Positions 27,429 to 34,889 of a stretch of 64,000 nt of DNA are shown in pieces. Every line of letters starts with the position of its first letter. Position 1 is the first letter of the stretch. This DNA is from Fibrivirga algicola (GTDB taxonomy: Bacteria > Bacteroidota > Bacteroidia > Cytophagales > Spirosomataceae). Location: the NCBI RefSeq assembly GCF_011742925.1, contig NZ_WAEL01000004.1, forward strand, positions 186,001-250,000, in the 5' to 3' direction. The notes below the pieces were generated by a model. That model was not told the DNA's origin, searched no databases, and saw only the letters and a list, made by a program, of their open reading frames with translations. The translations under genes and the position numbers were made by a program.

Positions 27429-27482
27429 TACCTTTGCGCTACATCAACACGCCAAAAACGCCACAATTGCTGTGGCGTTTTT
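27429..27482 (+). promoter_or_regulatory. Promoter and terminator-like hairpin in the leader of the TauE-type gene
   Basis: TACCTTTG (27429-27436) matches the Bacteroidota -7 box. About 17 bases later a perfect 12-bp hairpin follows: AAAAACGCCACA at 27454-27465, a 5-base loop, and the complement at 27471-27482 ending in TTTTT. If the promoter is used, the transcript begins with a structure that looks like an intrinsic terminator, 42 bases before the start codon. It may instead be a bidirectional terminator for upstream transcription. Confidence 0.55.
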
Positions 27483-27524
27483 CATAAAAGCACTAATCTA
27501 TTAAGTCGATATAGTTAATACATT

Positions 27525-28592
27525 ATGCAAATCGACAATCAGGCAGAGCCTGTTTCCGAACCAGTATCCACTCCGTCATTTCCTCCCTCGTTCGACCTAA
27601 ACGGGCTTACTGTCCTGGTGCAGGGCAAACAGGCCGAACAACAGGCGGCTACGCTCCGGCAGGCCTTTCCGACAGCTAAAGTCACGACCGAATCCCCGCA
27701 ACCCATCTGGCGGCGACGTACCCGGACCGAGATTGCCATTTACCTCACAGCATCCCTGTCCTTGATGATTGTCGGGCACCTGCTGTTCAGCTATTTTACC
27801 CTTGACCGGATTACGGTGCTGGCTACTTCGGTGCGAATCGAGCCTGAATTTTTCTATTTCCTGATGGCCGGTTTTGTGGCCCAGATGATCGACGGTGCCC
27901 TGGGGATGGCGTACGGTGTCACGGCGACGACCTTTCTGATGAGCGTTGGCATCAGTCCCCTGCACGCAACCGCCAGTGTACACAGCTCCGAGATTTTCAC
28001 GTCGGGCGTGTCGGGCTACATGCACCTGAAGTTTGGCAACATCAACAGCAAGCTCTTCAAGGCCGTGCTGATTCCGGGCGTGATCGGTGCGGCGCTTGGT
28101 GCCTGGGTTATCTCTGAATTGTCGTCTTTTGAGTCGTACGCCAAAGCGTTGCAGCCCATCATTTCGGTCTACACCGCATTTCTAGGTATCCTGATCATTC
28201 GCAAGGCACTGGTAAAACGGATTGAGAAAAAACCGATCCGACGAATCGGACTGCTTGCCTGGACCGGTGGTTTTCTGGATTCGATCGGCGGTGGCGGCTG
28301 GGGACCAATTGTGAACTCAACCCTGATTGCCAGTGGCCGCCACCCGCGGTACACGATCGGCTCGGTAAACCTGGCCGAATTCTTTGTTTCGTTTGCCTCG
28401 TCGGTGGTTTTCGCCCTGTACGTTGGCCTCGGCAATTACGGTCTGGTTATTCTCGGCCTTATCCTGGGCGGCAGCATCGCAGCACCGATCGCTGCTCATC
28501 TGGCGCAGCGTTTACCCGTTAAAACAATGATGGTGTTAGTCGGCATCGTCGTCATCATCGTAAGTTTGCGAAAAATTATCATGTTCTTTTGA
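27525..28592 (+). CDS. TauE/SafE-family anion permease heading the sulfur assimilation genes
   Basis: A 355-residue membrane protein of the sulfite exporter TauE/SafE family. A soluble N-terminal region of about 65 residues precedes the first helix (IYLTASLSLMIVGHLLF), which is longer than usual. Two matching halves follow: VAQMIDGALGMAYGVTATTFL with ISPLHATASVHSSEIF, and GFLDSIGGGGWGPIVNSTLI with TIGSVNLAEFFVSFASS. In Bacteroidota such permeases commonly lie with cys genes and no sulfate ABC transporter is in this window, so uptake of sulfate (or export of sulfite) is likely by context. Direction of transport is not shown by sequence. Confidence 0.85.
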   Translation: MQIDNQAEPVSEPVSTPSFPPSFDLNGLTVLVQGKQAEQQAATLRQAFPTAKVTTESPQPIWRRRTRTEIAIYLTASLSLMIVGHLLFSYFTLDRITVLATSVRIEPEFFYFLMAGFVAQMIDGALGMAYGVTATTFLMSVGISPLHATASVHSSEIFTSGVSGYMHLKFGNINSKLFKAVLIPGVIGAALGAWVISELSSFESYAKALQPIISVYTAFLGILIIRKALVKRIEKKPIRRIGLLAWTGGFLDSIGGGGWGPIVNSTLIASGRHPRYTIGSVNLAEFFVSFASSVVFALYVGLGNYGLVILGLILGGSIAAPIAAHLAQRLPVKTMMVLVGIVVIIVSLRKIIMFF

Positions 28593-28630
28593 TTATTAAG
28601 TCTTGATAGTCGCTGGGAAAGTTGTCCAGA

Positions 28631-28675
28631 GCCCTGAAAGTCTAGCCTCGTCTTGGGTGACTTTCGAGCCAGGGC
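28631..28675 (+). promoter_or_regulatory. Structured leader before the trans-sulfuration gene
   Basis: GCCCTG (28631-28636) pairs with CAGGGC (28670-28675), and inside it GAAAGTC (28636-28642) pairs with GACTTTC (28659-28665), leaving a 16-base apical loop and a small 3' bulge. It ends 37 bases before the start codon at 28713. It does not match a SAM riboswitch pattern I know, but its place before a methionine-pathway gene makes regulation plausible. Confidence 0.4.
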
Positions 28676-28712
28676 ACTCAGTTCACAACGACTGCTCAGA
28701 CGCTACGTTCTT

Positions 28713-29903
28713 ATGAAAAAGCAGACCAAAGCCATACGTACCCAGACGAAAAAGACGCAGTATCGGGAACATTCAACCCCGCTGTTTCTGACGTCTAGTT
28801 TCACGTTCGAAAGCGCCGAACAAGGAAAAGAGCTCTTCGAAGAGTCGATTGAAGGCAACATCTACAGCCGGTTCTCGAACCCCAACGTAACGGAGTTCGT
28901 GGATAAAGTCTGTATGCTGGAAGGAGCTGAAGAGGGCATTGCCACAGCAACGGGTATGGCTGCGGTATTCGCGTCGATGGCTGGACTGTTGAAATCGGGC
29001 GATCACCTGGTAGCCTGCCGGGCACTGTTCGGCTCAGCCCACCAGATCATCACGCAGATTCTCAGTAAGTGGGGCATCACGCACACCTACGTCGACGCCA
29101 CCGCCACCGAGGCCGAGTGGGAAGCCGCTATGCAACCCAACACCCGGATGGTGTACCTGGAAACGCCCTCAAATCCCGGCCTTGAACTGGTTGATCTGGC
29201 CATGCTGGGTCGGCTGAAAGAGAAGTACGGCTTCATTCTGAACGTTGACAACTGCTTCGCCACGCCCATCCTTCAGACGCCGATCGACTTCGGAGCCGAT
29301 CTGTCGGTGCACTCAGCCACCAAGTTTTTCGATGGGCAGGGCCGCGTATTAGGCGGCATCGTCGTGGGTCGTGCCGATCTGATCGCACCGATCCGTTTCT
29401 TCGCGCGCCACACCGGCCCATCCTTATCGCCGTTCAACGCCTGGACGTTATCAAAAAGTCTGGAAACGCTCGACCTGCGAATGGAACGCCATTGCTCCAA
29501 TGCACTGGCACTGGCCGAAGCGCTGGAGAGTCACCCGGACGTTGCCGTTGTGAAGTACCCGTTTCTGCCCTCACACCCGCAGTATGACCTGGCAAAATCG
29601 CAGATGAGCGCTGGTGGAGCCATCGTTACCATTGAACTGGAAGGTGGTTTCGACCGCGTTCAGGCCTTTATGGAAGCGCTGCAGATTCCAACGCTCTCGT
29701 CGAACCTGGGCGACTCACGGACTATTGTAACTAACCCCAACACCACTACCCACGCCAAACTGAAACCCGACGAAAAAGAGGCGCTGGGCATTACGCCGGG
29801 CCTCATTCGTATCTCGGTTGGTCTGGAACATATCGACGATCTGGTCGCCGACTTCGAGCAGGCTGCAACTGTCAGTGCAGCGGTAGTAAACGAAAGCGTA
29901 TAG
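28713..29903 (+). CDS. O-succinyl/acetylhomoserine sulfhydrylase-type PLP enzyme
   Basis: A 396-residue trans-sulfuration enzyme (Cys/Met metabolism PLP family). It would combine sulfide with an activated homoserine to give homocysteine, the last step of the sulfur pathway encoded here. Signatures are EHSTPLFLTSSF, YSRFSNPNVTEF, and the PLP-binding lysine K204 in HSATKFFDGQGRVLGG. Further on are TGPSLSPFNAWTLSKSLETL and TTTHAKLKPDEK plus the C-terminal IRISVGLEHIDDLVADF. ATG 28713 is preferred over TTG 28653, which would add 20 residues and run through the leader hairpin. The family is certain; the exact acyl donor and MetZ/MetY naming are not. Confidence 0.9.
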   Translation: MKKQTKAIRTQTKKTQYREHSTPLFLTSSFTFESAEQGKELFEESIEGNIYSRFSNPNVTEFVDKVCMLEGAEEGIATATGMAAVFASMAGLLKSGDHLVACRALFGSAHQIITQILSKWGITHTYVDATATEAEWEAAMQPNTRMVYLETPSNPGLELVDLAMLGRLKEKYGFILNVDNCFATPILQTPIDFGADLSVHSATKFFDGQGRVLGGIVVGRADLIAPIRFFARHTGPSLSPFNAWTLSKSLETLDLRMERHCSNALALAEALESHPDVAVVKYPFLPSHPQYDLAKSQMSAGGAIVTIELEGGFDRVQAFMEALQIPTLSSNLGDSRTIVTNPNTTTHAKLKPDEKEALGITPGLIRISVGLEHIDDLVADFEQAATVSAAVVNESV

Positions 29904-29914
29904 CCCCAATCACC

Positions 29915-31009
29915 ATGTACCGACTACTCTTTTTTTGTCTCCTTCTGGCTCAGCTCTCAATTGCGCAAACAGCCCCCAAGCCGTTGCGGGTTGGCATTGC
30001 GGGTCTGACGCATGCACACGTGCATCAAATTCTGGGGCGACTGAAACAAGGTGATCTGGTGCTGGTTGGCGTGTCCGAGCCAAACCGCGATCTGGCTGGT
30101 CGGCTGGCCAAACAATATGGATTCGACATGGCGCTGGTGTACCCCTCGCTCGACGAGATGCTGACGAAAGGCAAACCAGAGGCAGTTCTCGATTTTGGGG
30201 CCATCGCCGATCATGTAAAAACGGTGAAGGGTTGTGCCCCGCGCGGTATTCACGTCATGGTTGAAAAGCCACTCGCCACGACCTACGCTGATGCCGTTCA
30301 GATGGCCGCCCTGGCCAGAAAGCACAACACGCAGTTGCTCACCAATTACGAAACAACCTGGTACGGCAGTAACCACCGGGCCTACGCGGTGGCGAACACG
30401 AACAAGGCCATTGGCGACATCCGGAAGATTGTAGTCCACGATGGGCATGAAGGGCCTAAAGAAATTGGCTGCAACCCCGAATTCCTGGCCTGGCTCACCG
30501 ATCCCGTTGCCAACGGAGCAGGCGCTTTGTTCGACTTTGGCTGCTACGGCGCTAATCTGGCCACCTGGTTGATGCAGGGCCAGCGCCCAACGACCGTACG
30601 GGCCGTGACGCAACAGATCAAGCCGGCTGTGTATCCGAACGTTGATGATGAAGCTACCGTTTTATTGACGTACCCAACGGCACAGGCCATCATTCAGGCG
30701 TCGTGGAACTGGCCATTTAGCCGGAAGGACATGGAGGTGTATGGCAAGACCGGTTACGTGAACACCGTCGACGCCACGCGCATGCGGGTCCGCCTGACGG
30801 GCGAAAAGGCGGAGCGGCCGATGGAAGCCCCCCAAACCGACGCGCCGGCAAAAGATCCGTTTACGTACCTGGCCCGGTTGCTGCGCGGCGAAACAAAACC
30901 CGATGCACTCACATCACTGGAGAATAACCTGATTGTTGTCGAAATTTTAGACGCCGCCCGCCAGTCTGCCAAAACGGGCAAAGCAATAGAACTAAAGAGT
31001 GCAAAATGA
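29915..31009 (+). CDS. Exported Gfo/Idh/MocA-family oxidoreductase
   Basis: A 364-residue NAD(P)-dependent sugar-type oxidoreductase. A signal peptide (MYRLLFFCLLLAQLSIAQ) precedes a Rossmann fold starting LRVGIAGLTHAHV. The family EKP motif is present in VMVEKPLATTYADAVQM, followed by the substrate domain with NGAGALFDFGCYGANLATWL. It lies 11 bases after the sulfhydrylase gene and 46 bases before cysH, so it appears co-transcribed with sulfur genes although no link to sulfur is known to me. Export of an NAD-dependent enzyme implies tightly bound cofactor, as in glucose-fructose oxidoreductase. Confidence 0.88.
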   Translation: MYRLLFFCLLLAQLSIAQTAPKPLRVGIAGLTHAHVHQILGRLKQGDLVLVGVSEPNRDLAGRLAKQYGFDMALVYPSLDEMLTKGKPEAVLDFGAIADHVKTVKGCAPRGIHVMVEKPLATTYADAVQMAALARKHNTQLLTNYETTWYGSNHRAYAVANTNKAIGDIRKIVVHDGHEGPKEIGCNPEFLAWLTDPVANGAGALFDFGCYGANLATWLMQGQRPTTVRAVTQQIKPAVYPNVDDEATVLLTYPTAQAIIQASWNWPFSRKDMEVYGKTGYVNTVDATRMRVRLTGEKAERPMEAPQTDAPAKDPFTYLARLLRGETKPDALTSLENNLIVVEILDAARQSAKTGKAIELKSAK

Positions 31010-31055
31010 GCAGGTACGCGCGCCGCGGAGCCTGCTCTTCCACTCACCCACTACT

Positions 31056-31790
31056 ATGCATACCGAACTTACCACACACTCTTACGAATCGCTGACGGCC
31101 CAACTTGAGGGCCTGAACGAGATCGATGCTATTCGGAAATTGACGGACCTTTTCCCGGGTCAGGTCGTTTTCTCGACCAGTCTGGGATACGAAGACCAGG
31201 TCATAACCGATCTGATTGCGACCAACGAACTGCCTGTTCGCCTGTTTACGCTCGACACCGGCCGGATGTTTGGCGAATCGTATTCGGTCTGGAACAAGAC
31301 ACTGAGCCGCTACGGCCTGCCCATCGAAACGATGTACCCAAAGCAGGGATCCGTTGAGCAGCTGATGACCGCCAAAGGGCCGTACAGTATGTATGAAAGC
31401 GTGGAAAATCGCAAGGAATGCTGCTTTATTCGCAAAGTGGAGCCGCTGAACCGGGCATTGGCCGGCCAAAAGATCTGGATTACCGGCATTCGCGCCGAGC
31501 AGTCGGCGAACCGCCACGAGATGACCCGGCTGGAGTGGGACGAAGCGCACCAACTCTTCAAATTCCACCCCTTGATGGACTGGACGTTTGATGAGGTGAA
31601 AGCGTATGTGAAGGACCATAACGTCCCGTACAATCCACTGCACGACAAAGGGTATGTGAGCATCGGCTGCCAGCCCTGTACACGCGCTATTCAACCCGGC
31701 GAAGATTTCCGTGCCGGCCGCTGGTGGTGGGAAGACAACTCCAAGAAAGAATGCGGTTTACACACGCACGAAGAAGTATTTAAACCGTAA
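31056..31790 (+). CDS. cysH: Adenylyl-sulfate/phosphoadenylyl-sulfate reductase
   Basis: A 244-residue reductase of activated sulfate to sulfite. It carries the iron-sulfur cysteines of the APS-reducing type: C122-C123 in KECCFIRKVEPLNRAL and C205-C208 in GCQPCTR. The catalytic C-terminal cysteine C233 is in KKECGLHTHEE. The conserved WITGIRAEQSANR and GRWWWEDNSKKEC are present. The four-cysteine cluster and the absence of a CysC kinase in this cluster both suggest that APS is the direct substrate. ATG 31056 is chosen; an upstream in-frame start at 30999 would overlap the previous gene. Electrons probably come from thioredoxin. Confidence 0.92.
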   Translation: MHTELTTHSYESLTAQLEGLNEIDAIRKLTDLFPGQVVFSTSLGYEDQVITDLIATNELPVRLFTLDTGRMFGESYSVWNKTLSRYGLPIETMYPKQGSVEQLMTAKGPYSMYESVENRKECCFIRKVEPLNRALAGQKIWITGIRAEQSANRHEMTRLEWDEAHQLFKFHPLMDWTFDEVKAYVKDHNVPYNPLHDKGYVSIGCQPCTRAIQPGEDFRAGRWWWEDNSKKECGLHTHEEVFKP

Positions 31791-31898
31791 TGTCAACAGG
31801 TTTGTCGGCTTCTTTTGCGATGCTATACTCCATTCAGATACGTTAGCGAATCAGCACTAGACAGAGGAGGCAAAACTGTTGACGGTTCAACCTATAGT

Positions 31899-32795
31899 AT
31901 GGATTATTTAGATCAACTCGAATCGGAAGCGATTCACATTATGCGGGAAGTAGCCGGGCAATTTGAACGTCCCGCGCTGTTGTTTTCGGGCGGTAAAGAT
32001 TCGATTACGCTCGTTCATCTGGCTCGCAAAGCGTTTCGTCCCGGCAAATTCCCATTCCCGCTCGTGCATATCGACACGGGACATAACTTTCAGGAAGCCC
32101 TTGATTTCCGCGACTGGCTGGCCGATAGCCTTGGCGAACGGCTGATTGTCAGGTACGTTGAAGACACGATCCGTACCCGCAAGCTGAAAGAGCCCACCGG
32201 CCGGAATGCTACCCGCAATGGTCTGCAAACGTTCACCCTGCTCGACACCATCGAAGAGTTTGAGTTCGATGCCTGTATCGGTGGGGCCCGTCGCGACGAA
32301 GAAAAGGCCCGGGCTAAAGAGCGTGTTTTCTCGGTACGCGACGAATTCGGCTCATGGGACCCCAAGCGCCAGCGTCCTGAACTCTGGAACATGTATAATG
32401 GGCGTATCCATAAAGGCGAAAATGTGCGCGTATTCCCCATCTCGAACTGGACGGAACTCGACGTTTGGAATTACATCCGGCGGGAGAAAATAGCCCTGCC
32501 AAGTCTGTATTTTGCGCATGACCGCGAGCTGTTGCTGCGCGACGGCAAGTTGATGGCAACTGCTGGCAACGTCATTCAGCAGGACGAAGGCGATCAGCGC
32601 GTCACCCGTCGGGTACGTTTCCGCACCGTGGGGGACATTTCCTGTACCGCCGCCTCTGAGTCAGGCGCCGACACGCTCGACGACGTCATTGCCGAGATAC
32701 AGGCGACGCGTGTGTCTGAACGGGGTGAAACCCGCATGGATGATCAACTGTCTGAAGCGGCCATGGAAGACCGTAAAAAGGGAGGCTATTTTTAA
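31899..32795 (+). CDS. cysD: Sulfate adenylyltransferase subunit 2
   Basis: A 298-residue PP-loop ATP pyrophosphatase that forms APS from sulfate and ATP together with CysN. The PP-loop is LLFSGGKDSITLVHLA. Other family pieces are HIDTGHNFQEALDFRD, CIGGARRDEEKARAKER, YNGRIHKGENVRVFPISNW and the C-terminal MEDRKKGGYF. The start is placed at ATG 31899 (MDYLDQLESEA); an ATG at 31815 would add 28 residues not expected for the family. A sequence AACCTATAGT overlaps the region just before this start. It is 91 bases upstream of cysN. Confidence 0.95.
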   Translation: MDYLDQLESEAIHIMREVAGQFERPALLFSGGKDSITLVHLARKAFRPGKFPFPLVHIDTGHNFQEALDFRDWLADSLGERLIVRYVEDTIRTRKLKEPTGRNATRNGLQTFTLLDTIEEFEFDACIGGARRDEEKARAKERVFSVRDEFGSWDPKRQRPELWNMYNGRIHKGENVRVFPISNWTELDVWNYIRREKIALPSLYFAHDRELLLRDGKLMATAGNVIQQDEGDQRVTRRVRFRTVGDISCTAASESGADTLDDVIAEIQATRVSERGETRMDDQLSEAAMEDRKKGGYF

Positions 32796-32886
32796 AGAAC
32801 GAACGGAGGAGACATTGAAACCTGACTAACACATGCCAGCACAATCTCTCCCCTATTCACTCATTCACACGTTCACTCTTTAGTAA

Positions 32887-34131
32887 ATGGATTTACTACG
32901 TTTTATAACCTGCGGGAGCGTCGATGACGGGAAAAGTACCCTGATTGGCCGTCTGCTGTACGATTCCAAATCAATTCTGGCTGACCAGCTCGAAGCCATC
33001 GAGAAAGCCAGCAAAAGCCGCGATAATGGCGAGGTCGATCTGGCTCTGCTCACCGACGGACTCCGCTCGGAACGCGAACAGGGAATTACCATCGACGTGG
33101 CATACCGCTATTTTCAGACTACGGCGCGCAAGTTTATCATCGTTGATGCGCCGGGCCACATTCAGTATACCCGCAACATGGTGACGGGAGCCTCAAACTG
33201 CCAGTTGGCGATCGTCCTGATCGATGCCCGCCACGGTGTAGTCGAGCAGACCCGCCGGCACTCGCTGATTGCCAGCATGCTGGGCATCAAGCACGTGGTT
33301 GTTGCGGTGAACAAGATGGATCTGGTTGATTTCTCAGAAGATGTGTTTGCCAACATTTGTATTCAGTATACCGAACTGGCGCAAAAACTGACCATTCCAG
33401 ACATCACTTACATCCCCATGAGTGCGCTCAACGGCGACAATGTGGTCGATCGGTCAGAGGCCATGCCCTGGTATGAAGGCACTACTCTGCTCAATCATCT
33501 GGAAACGATTGAGATCAACGAAGACGACAATCAGACTTTGGGACGTATGCCGGTGCAGTTGGTGATTCGGCCGCAAACGGCTGAACTGCCTGACTACCGT
33601 GGCTATGCGGGGAAAATAAACAGCGGTTCATTCCGCGTTGGCGAAGCCGTAACGGTGCTTCCATCCGGTGAGAGCTCAACGATTTCGCGCATCGAAACCA
33701 ACGAGCAGAGCGTTGAGGAAGCGCACGTGAATCAATCGGTTATTCTGCATCTGGCCGACAATATTGATATCAGCCGGGGTGACTTGATCGTGCCATCGGC
33801 GAACCAACCGTTACTGAGTCAGGACGTAGAAGCCATGCTGTGCTGGATGGACACCAAAAGCCTGTCGCTGGGCAGTAAATATGTGTTGCAGGTAGGTACG
33901 TCACGTACCCGCTGTTCGGTACGAGCAATCCCTTACCAACTGAATATTGAGACCTACGAACAGATCGAGGGAATAGATACATTGAAGTTGAACGACTTGG
34001 CCCGAGTTGTTTTACGCACGGCTCAGCCCGTCGCGTTTGATCCATATGGTCAGAACCGGGCCAACGGCGGAGCCATTCTGATCGACGAAACCAGCAACGT
34101 GACAGTCGGCGCGCTTATGCTTCAACATTAG
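32887..34131 (+). CDS. cysN: Sulfate adenylyltransferase subunit 1 (GTPase)
   Basis: A 414-residue elongation-factor-like GTPase whose hydrolysis drives APS synthesis by CysD. The P-loop is GSVDDGKSTL (about 10-19), the switch region includes SEREQGITIDVAYRYF, G3 is VDAPGH and G4 is NKMD. Domain 2 and 3 beta-barrels follow (QTAELPDYRGYAGKINSG). The protein ends after these barrels, so there is no fused APS kinase (CysC) as seen in CysNC. This fits use of APS directly by the CysH encoded two genes upstream. Confidence 0.95.
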   Translation: MDLLRFITCGSVDDGKSTLIGRLLYDSKSILADQLEAIEKASKSRDNGEVDLALLTDGLRSEREQGITIDVAYRYFQTTARKFIIVDAPGHIQYTRNMVTGASNCQLAIVLIDARHGVVEQTRRHSLIASMLGIKHVVVAVNKMDLVDFSEDVFANICIQYTELAQKLTIPDITYIPMSALNGDNVVDRSEAMPWYEGTTLLNHLETIEINEDDNQTLGRMPVQLVIRPQTAELPDYRGYAGKINSGSFRVGEAVTVLPSGESSTISRIETNEQSVEEAHVNQSVILHLADNIDISRGDLIVPSANQPLLSQDVEAMLCWMDTKSLSLGSKYVLQVGTSRTRCSVRAIPYQLNIETYEQIEGIDTLKLNDLARVVLRTAQPVAFDPYGQNRANGGAILIDETSNVTVGALMLQH

Positions 34132-34241
34132 TCATTTGTTTGTAGTTTGATGTCTGTGGTTCGTGGTTGCGCTGCACTCTTGCCGGATGGTTGAGTGGCT
34201 GGACAACATCACATTACAAACATCAAACTACAGACAAATGA
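34132..34241 (+). repeat. 22-bp inverted repeat spanning the start codon of the nucleotidyltransferase gene
   Basis: The left arm 34132-34153 begins right after the cysN stop. The right arm 34220-34241 is its reverse complement with one mismatch and contains the ATG (34238) of the next gene near its end. The 66-base spacer has no gene. In RNA, the arms would fold into a long stem that hides the start codon and its upstream region. Confidence 0.75.
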
Positions 34242-34825
34242 CCATTGGTACCCTAATTCTAGCGGCGGGCGAATCATCGCGGCTGGGACAGCCCAAACAA
34301 TTACTGGAGAAGAATGGACAACCACTTGTCCGCCATATGGCCCAACTGGCTCACGACCTTAATACGGGTCCCGTTGTGGTGGTAGTTGGCGCTAATGCCG
34401 AACCTATCAAAGAGGCACTCCATGATATTCAGGTACGTATTTTGCCCAATCCCGACTGGAAAACGGGCATGGCCAGCTCACTTCGGGTTGGCGTTGAGCT
34501 ATTGGAAAAGACGTTCCCCGAAGCAATTCTGGTCTTACTGACCGACCAGCCTTATGTGAGCCGGGCGCTGATAGAGCAACTCATCGAAACGGCCACGTCG
34601 ACCCATAAAGGTATTATCGCCAGTGAATACGGCGACACACTGGGCGTACCTGTCCTGTTCCGACCCGAATTTTTCGAGGCTTTGAAATCACTGGAAGGGG
34701 ATACAGGTGCCCGTAAGCTGGTACAAAAACACCCCGACGATGTTGCCGGGGTGCCGTTTGAACAGGGAGCTATTGATCTGGATACGCCCGAAGACGTAGC
34801 TAACTGGCAAGCTGCCAACGAGTAA
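34238..34825 (+). CDS. Molybdenum cofactor cytidylyltransferase-type nucleotidyltransferase (MocA-like)
   Basis: A 195-residue protein of the MobA/MocA NTP-transferase family. The nucleotide-binding loop is LILAAGESSRLGQPKQLL, followed by VVVVGANAEPI, MASSLRVGVE and ILVLLTDQPYVSRALIEQL. LGVPVLFRPEFFEALKSLEG and GDTGARKLVQKHPDD complete the usual pattern. MocA-type enzymes add CMP to molybdopterin for the xanthine-dehydrogenase family. That fits its place convergent with such an operon (34890-38853). ATG 34238 is preferred to a start at 34163. A start-codon-covering inverted repeat may control its translation. Confidence 0.85.
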   Translation: MTIGTLILAAGESSRLGQPKQLLEKNGQPLVRHMAQLAHDLNTGPVVVVVGANAEPIKEALHDIQVRILPNPDWKTGMASSLRVGVELLEKTFPEAILVLLTDQPYVSRALIEQLIETATSTHKGIIASEYGDTLGVPVLFRPEFFEALKSLEGDTGARKLVQKHPDDVAGVPFEQGAIDLDTPEDVANWQAANE

Positions 34826-34835
34826 AGCTATACGC

Positions 34836-34876
34836 GTTTTGTACTGCTTCGCACAACCTGCGAAGCAGTACAAAAC
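34836..34876. terminator. Bidirectional terminator between convergent genes
   Basis: GTTTTGTACTGCTTCGCA (34836-34853) pairs perfectly with its complement at 34859-34876, giving an 18-bp stem with a 5-base loop. The outer end is T-rich on both strands. It separates the cytidylyltransferase gene from the end of the molybdenum hydroxylase operon. Confidence 0.85.
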
Positions 34877-34889
34877 CGTTACTCAATCA

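Noticed and set aside
28593-28712. SAM riboswitch before the trans-sulfuration gene
   Set aside because: Conserved SAM-I, SAM-II or SAM-III core patterns are not present; only a two-part stem-loop is seen.
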